Part shown: piece after piece, positions 12,492-13,313 of the stretch | Position numbering within the stretch: the first letter of the stretch is position 1 | How the letters are laid out: each line of letters starts with the position of its first letter | Origin: Nitrososphaerales archaeon | GTDB taxonomy: Archaea > Thermoproteota > Nitrososphaeria > Nitrososphaerales > CADDZS01 | Direction: 5' to 3' | Assembly: GCA_030043455.1 (NCBI GenBank) | Contig: JASHXQ010000130.1 | Span: forward strand, 1 to 13,313 | Length of the DNA: 13,313 nt | Notes under the pieces: model-generated | Databases searched by the model: none | What the model saw: the letters and a program-made list of their open reading frames with translations, nothing else | Told to the model about the DNA's origin: nothing | Made by a program: the position numbers and the translations under genes

Positions 12492-13313
12492 CTAGCTTGA
12501 ATGCCCTAACACATGCTCGTGATAGTGCTCCACGGGCATCAGCGAACTAAAAGCCCGTTGCACCACTTCATTCATGGCAGGATGGATATGGATCGCTTCC
12601 TCGATGATCTCGGCACTTCTGGTAGGGGAGTACATCACGTTAATGATCTCCTGAATCAAGACTGAAGCCTGGGGTCCAATAATGTGTGCGCCGACAATTT
12701 CGTTCGTCGCCCCATTCACGATTACCTTTACGAAATAATCTTTCACATTCATCGCTTCTCCCTTGGCGGTGTTTTCGTAGAGATAATAGCCCACTAGCAC
12801 GTTATCCGTCCCGAGTTTGTCCACAGCTTCCTTTTCCCGCATGCCCACGCTTGCAATCTCCGGATAGCAGAAGACAGCATGCGGAACGGCGTGGTAGTCC
12901 ACCTTTACCTTCTTCTTCAGGATCGCGTTCAGGTAGGCGATCTCTGATTCATAGTTTGCCATGTGCCGGAAGAGATACCGCCCCTGCGCATCTCCGAAAG
13001 CCCAGACATTGGGTTGCGAGGTCTGGAGGTAGTCATCCACCTGAATCCAGCCTTCATTCGTTGTTTTCACTCCCCCCTTTTCCGGGTGGAGGATATCGCT
13101 CACGGGCCCCCTTCCGCATGCGAGCATGATTTCCTCAGCCTCGATTTGCACGGTTTCTCCAGTGTCCCTGTTTCGGGCGAGGAGCTGCTTACCCTCCGGG
13201 GTTTTCCTTGCCTCGATGACCTCGTGATTTGTGATCAGTTTCAGGTGTCTGTTGAATTCTTTTTTTGCGAGTTCAGAGACTTCCGGCTCTTCCTCCGGGA
13301 GAAAGTAGGGATT
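12492..13313 (-). CDS. Dihydrolipoyl-dehydrogenase-like flavoprotein disulfide reductase, C-terminal part
   Basis: The frame is open to the window edge at 13313, so this is the last 273 residues of a larger protein; a GTG at 13151 is internal. It belongs to class I pyridine-nucleotide-disulfide reductases (dihydrolipoyl dehydrogenase, mercuric reductase, glutathione reductase relatives). Visible parts are the end of the NAD domain (IEAEEIMLACGRGP), the second FAD-binding motif VWAFGDAQGR with the acidic D109, then ANYESEIAYLNAI. The dimerisation domain (from about residue 145: VFCYPEIASVGM) ends with HIHPAMNEVV, whose H244 and E249 are the expected catalytic His-Glu pair. The C-terminal tail VEHYHEHVLGHSS is His-rich, with possible metal affinity. 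The redox-active cysteines lie outside the window, so choosing between lipoamide dehydrogenase and another reductase is not possible. Confidence 0.85.
   Translation of the reverse strand, partial: NPYFLPEEEPEVSELAKKEFNRHLKLITNHEVIEARKTPEGKQLLARNRDTGETVQIEAEEIMLACGRGPVSDILHPEKGGVKTTNEGWIQVDDYLQTSQPNVWAFGDAQGRYLFRHMANYESEIAYLNAILKKKVKVDYHAVPHAVFCYPEIASVGMREKEAVDKLGTDNVLVGYYLYENTAKGEAMNVKDYFVKVIVNGATNEIVGAHIIGPQASVLIQEIINVMYSPTRSAEIIEEAIHIHPAMNEVVQRAFSSLMPVEHYHEHVLGHSS

Noticed and set aside
12492..13151. GTG at 13151 as start of the flavoprotein
   Set aside because: The frame continues unbroken to the window edge with family-like sequence, and the conserved domain would be cut.
1..13313. tRNA, rRNA, CRISPR arrays, insertion sequences, attachment sites
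   Set aside because: No tRNA arm pattern, regularly spaced repeats, transposase motifs or terminal repeats were seen by reading both strands.

Overview
The window looks archaeal. It holds a TrmB-family regulator, a DUF47 (PhoU-like) plus PiT phosphate-transport pair, an F420-type luciferase-like oxidoreductase, a DUF998 membrane protein and a DUF1269 protein. Several starts have a TATA-like element about 25-40 bases upstream with little or no leader, and TTG starts are frequent. This gene mix suits a mesophilic Nitrososphaerota/Thermoproteota or Thermoplasmatota lineage, but the lineage is inferred from gene content, not proven.

Layout. 1-450 (+): the 3' part of an LLM-class flavin oxidoreductase. 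461-2932 (-): a tight operon of trmB regulator, DUF47 and PiT phosphate permease. 3005-4196 (+): a Trp/Phe-rich SHOCT membrane protein and an SDR oxidoreductase. 4256-5414 (+): an SRPBCC protein and a DUF998 membrane protein broken by a frameshift. 5401-6135 (-): a YoaK/DUF1275 membrane protein. 6295-7479 (+): a Cys/Met-metabolism PLP enzyme. 7494-10868 (-): an S9 peptidase and a GlcD-like FAD oxidase. 10869-11825: mostly non-coding with hairpins, plus one 88-residue membrane protein. 11826-12356 (-): a DUF1269 protein. 12492-13313 (-): the C-terminal part of a dihydrolipoyl-dehydrogenase-like enzyme.

Two signals stand out. First, the PiT frame has no ATG, GTG or TTG that would include its conserved first helix. 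It is in the -1 frame of the upstream DUF47 gene, and a slippery heptamer A AAG GGG lies just before the DUF47 stop, followed after 8 bases by a small hairpin. This is either a candidate programmed -1 frameshift making a DUF47-PiT fusion, or one missing G. Second, a palindrome TGTYACC-N5-GGTAACA lies in the trmB/SHOCT divergent promoter and again before the SRPBCC gene, in the same position relative to a TATA-like element. A weaker form lies before the DUF1269 gene. This suggests a local TrmB regulon linking phosphate uptake to membrane and redox genes.

No tRNA, rRNA, CRISPR array, transposase or integration site was seen.
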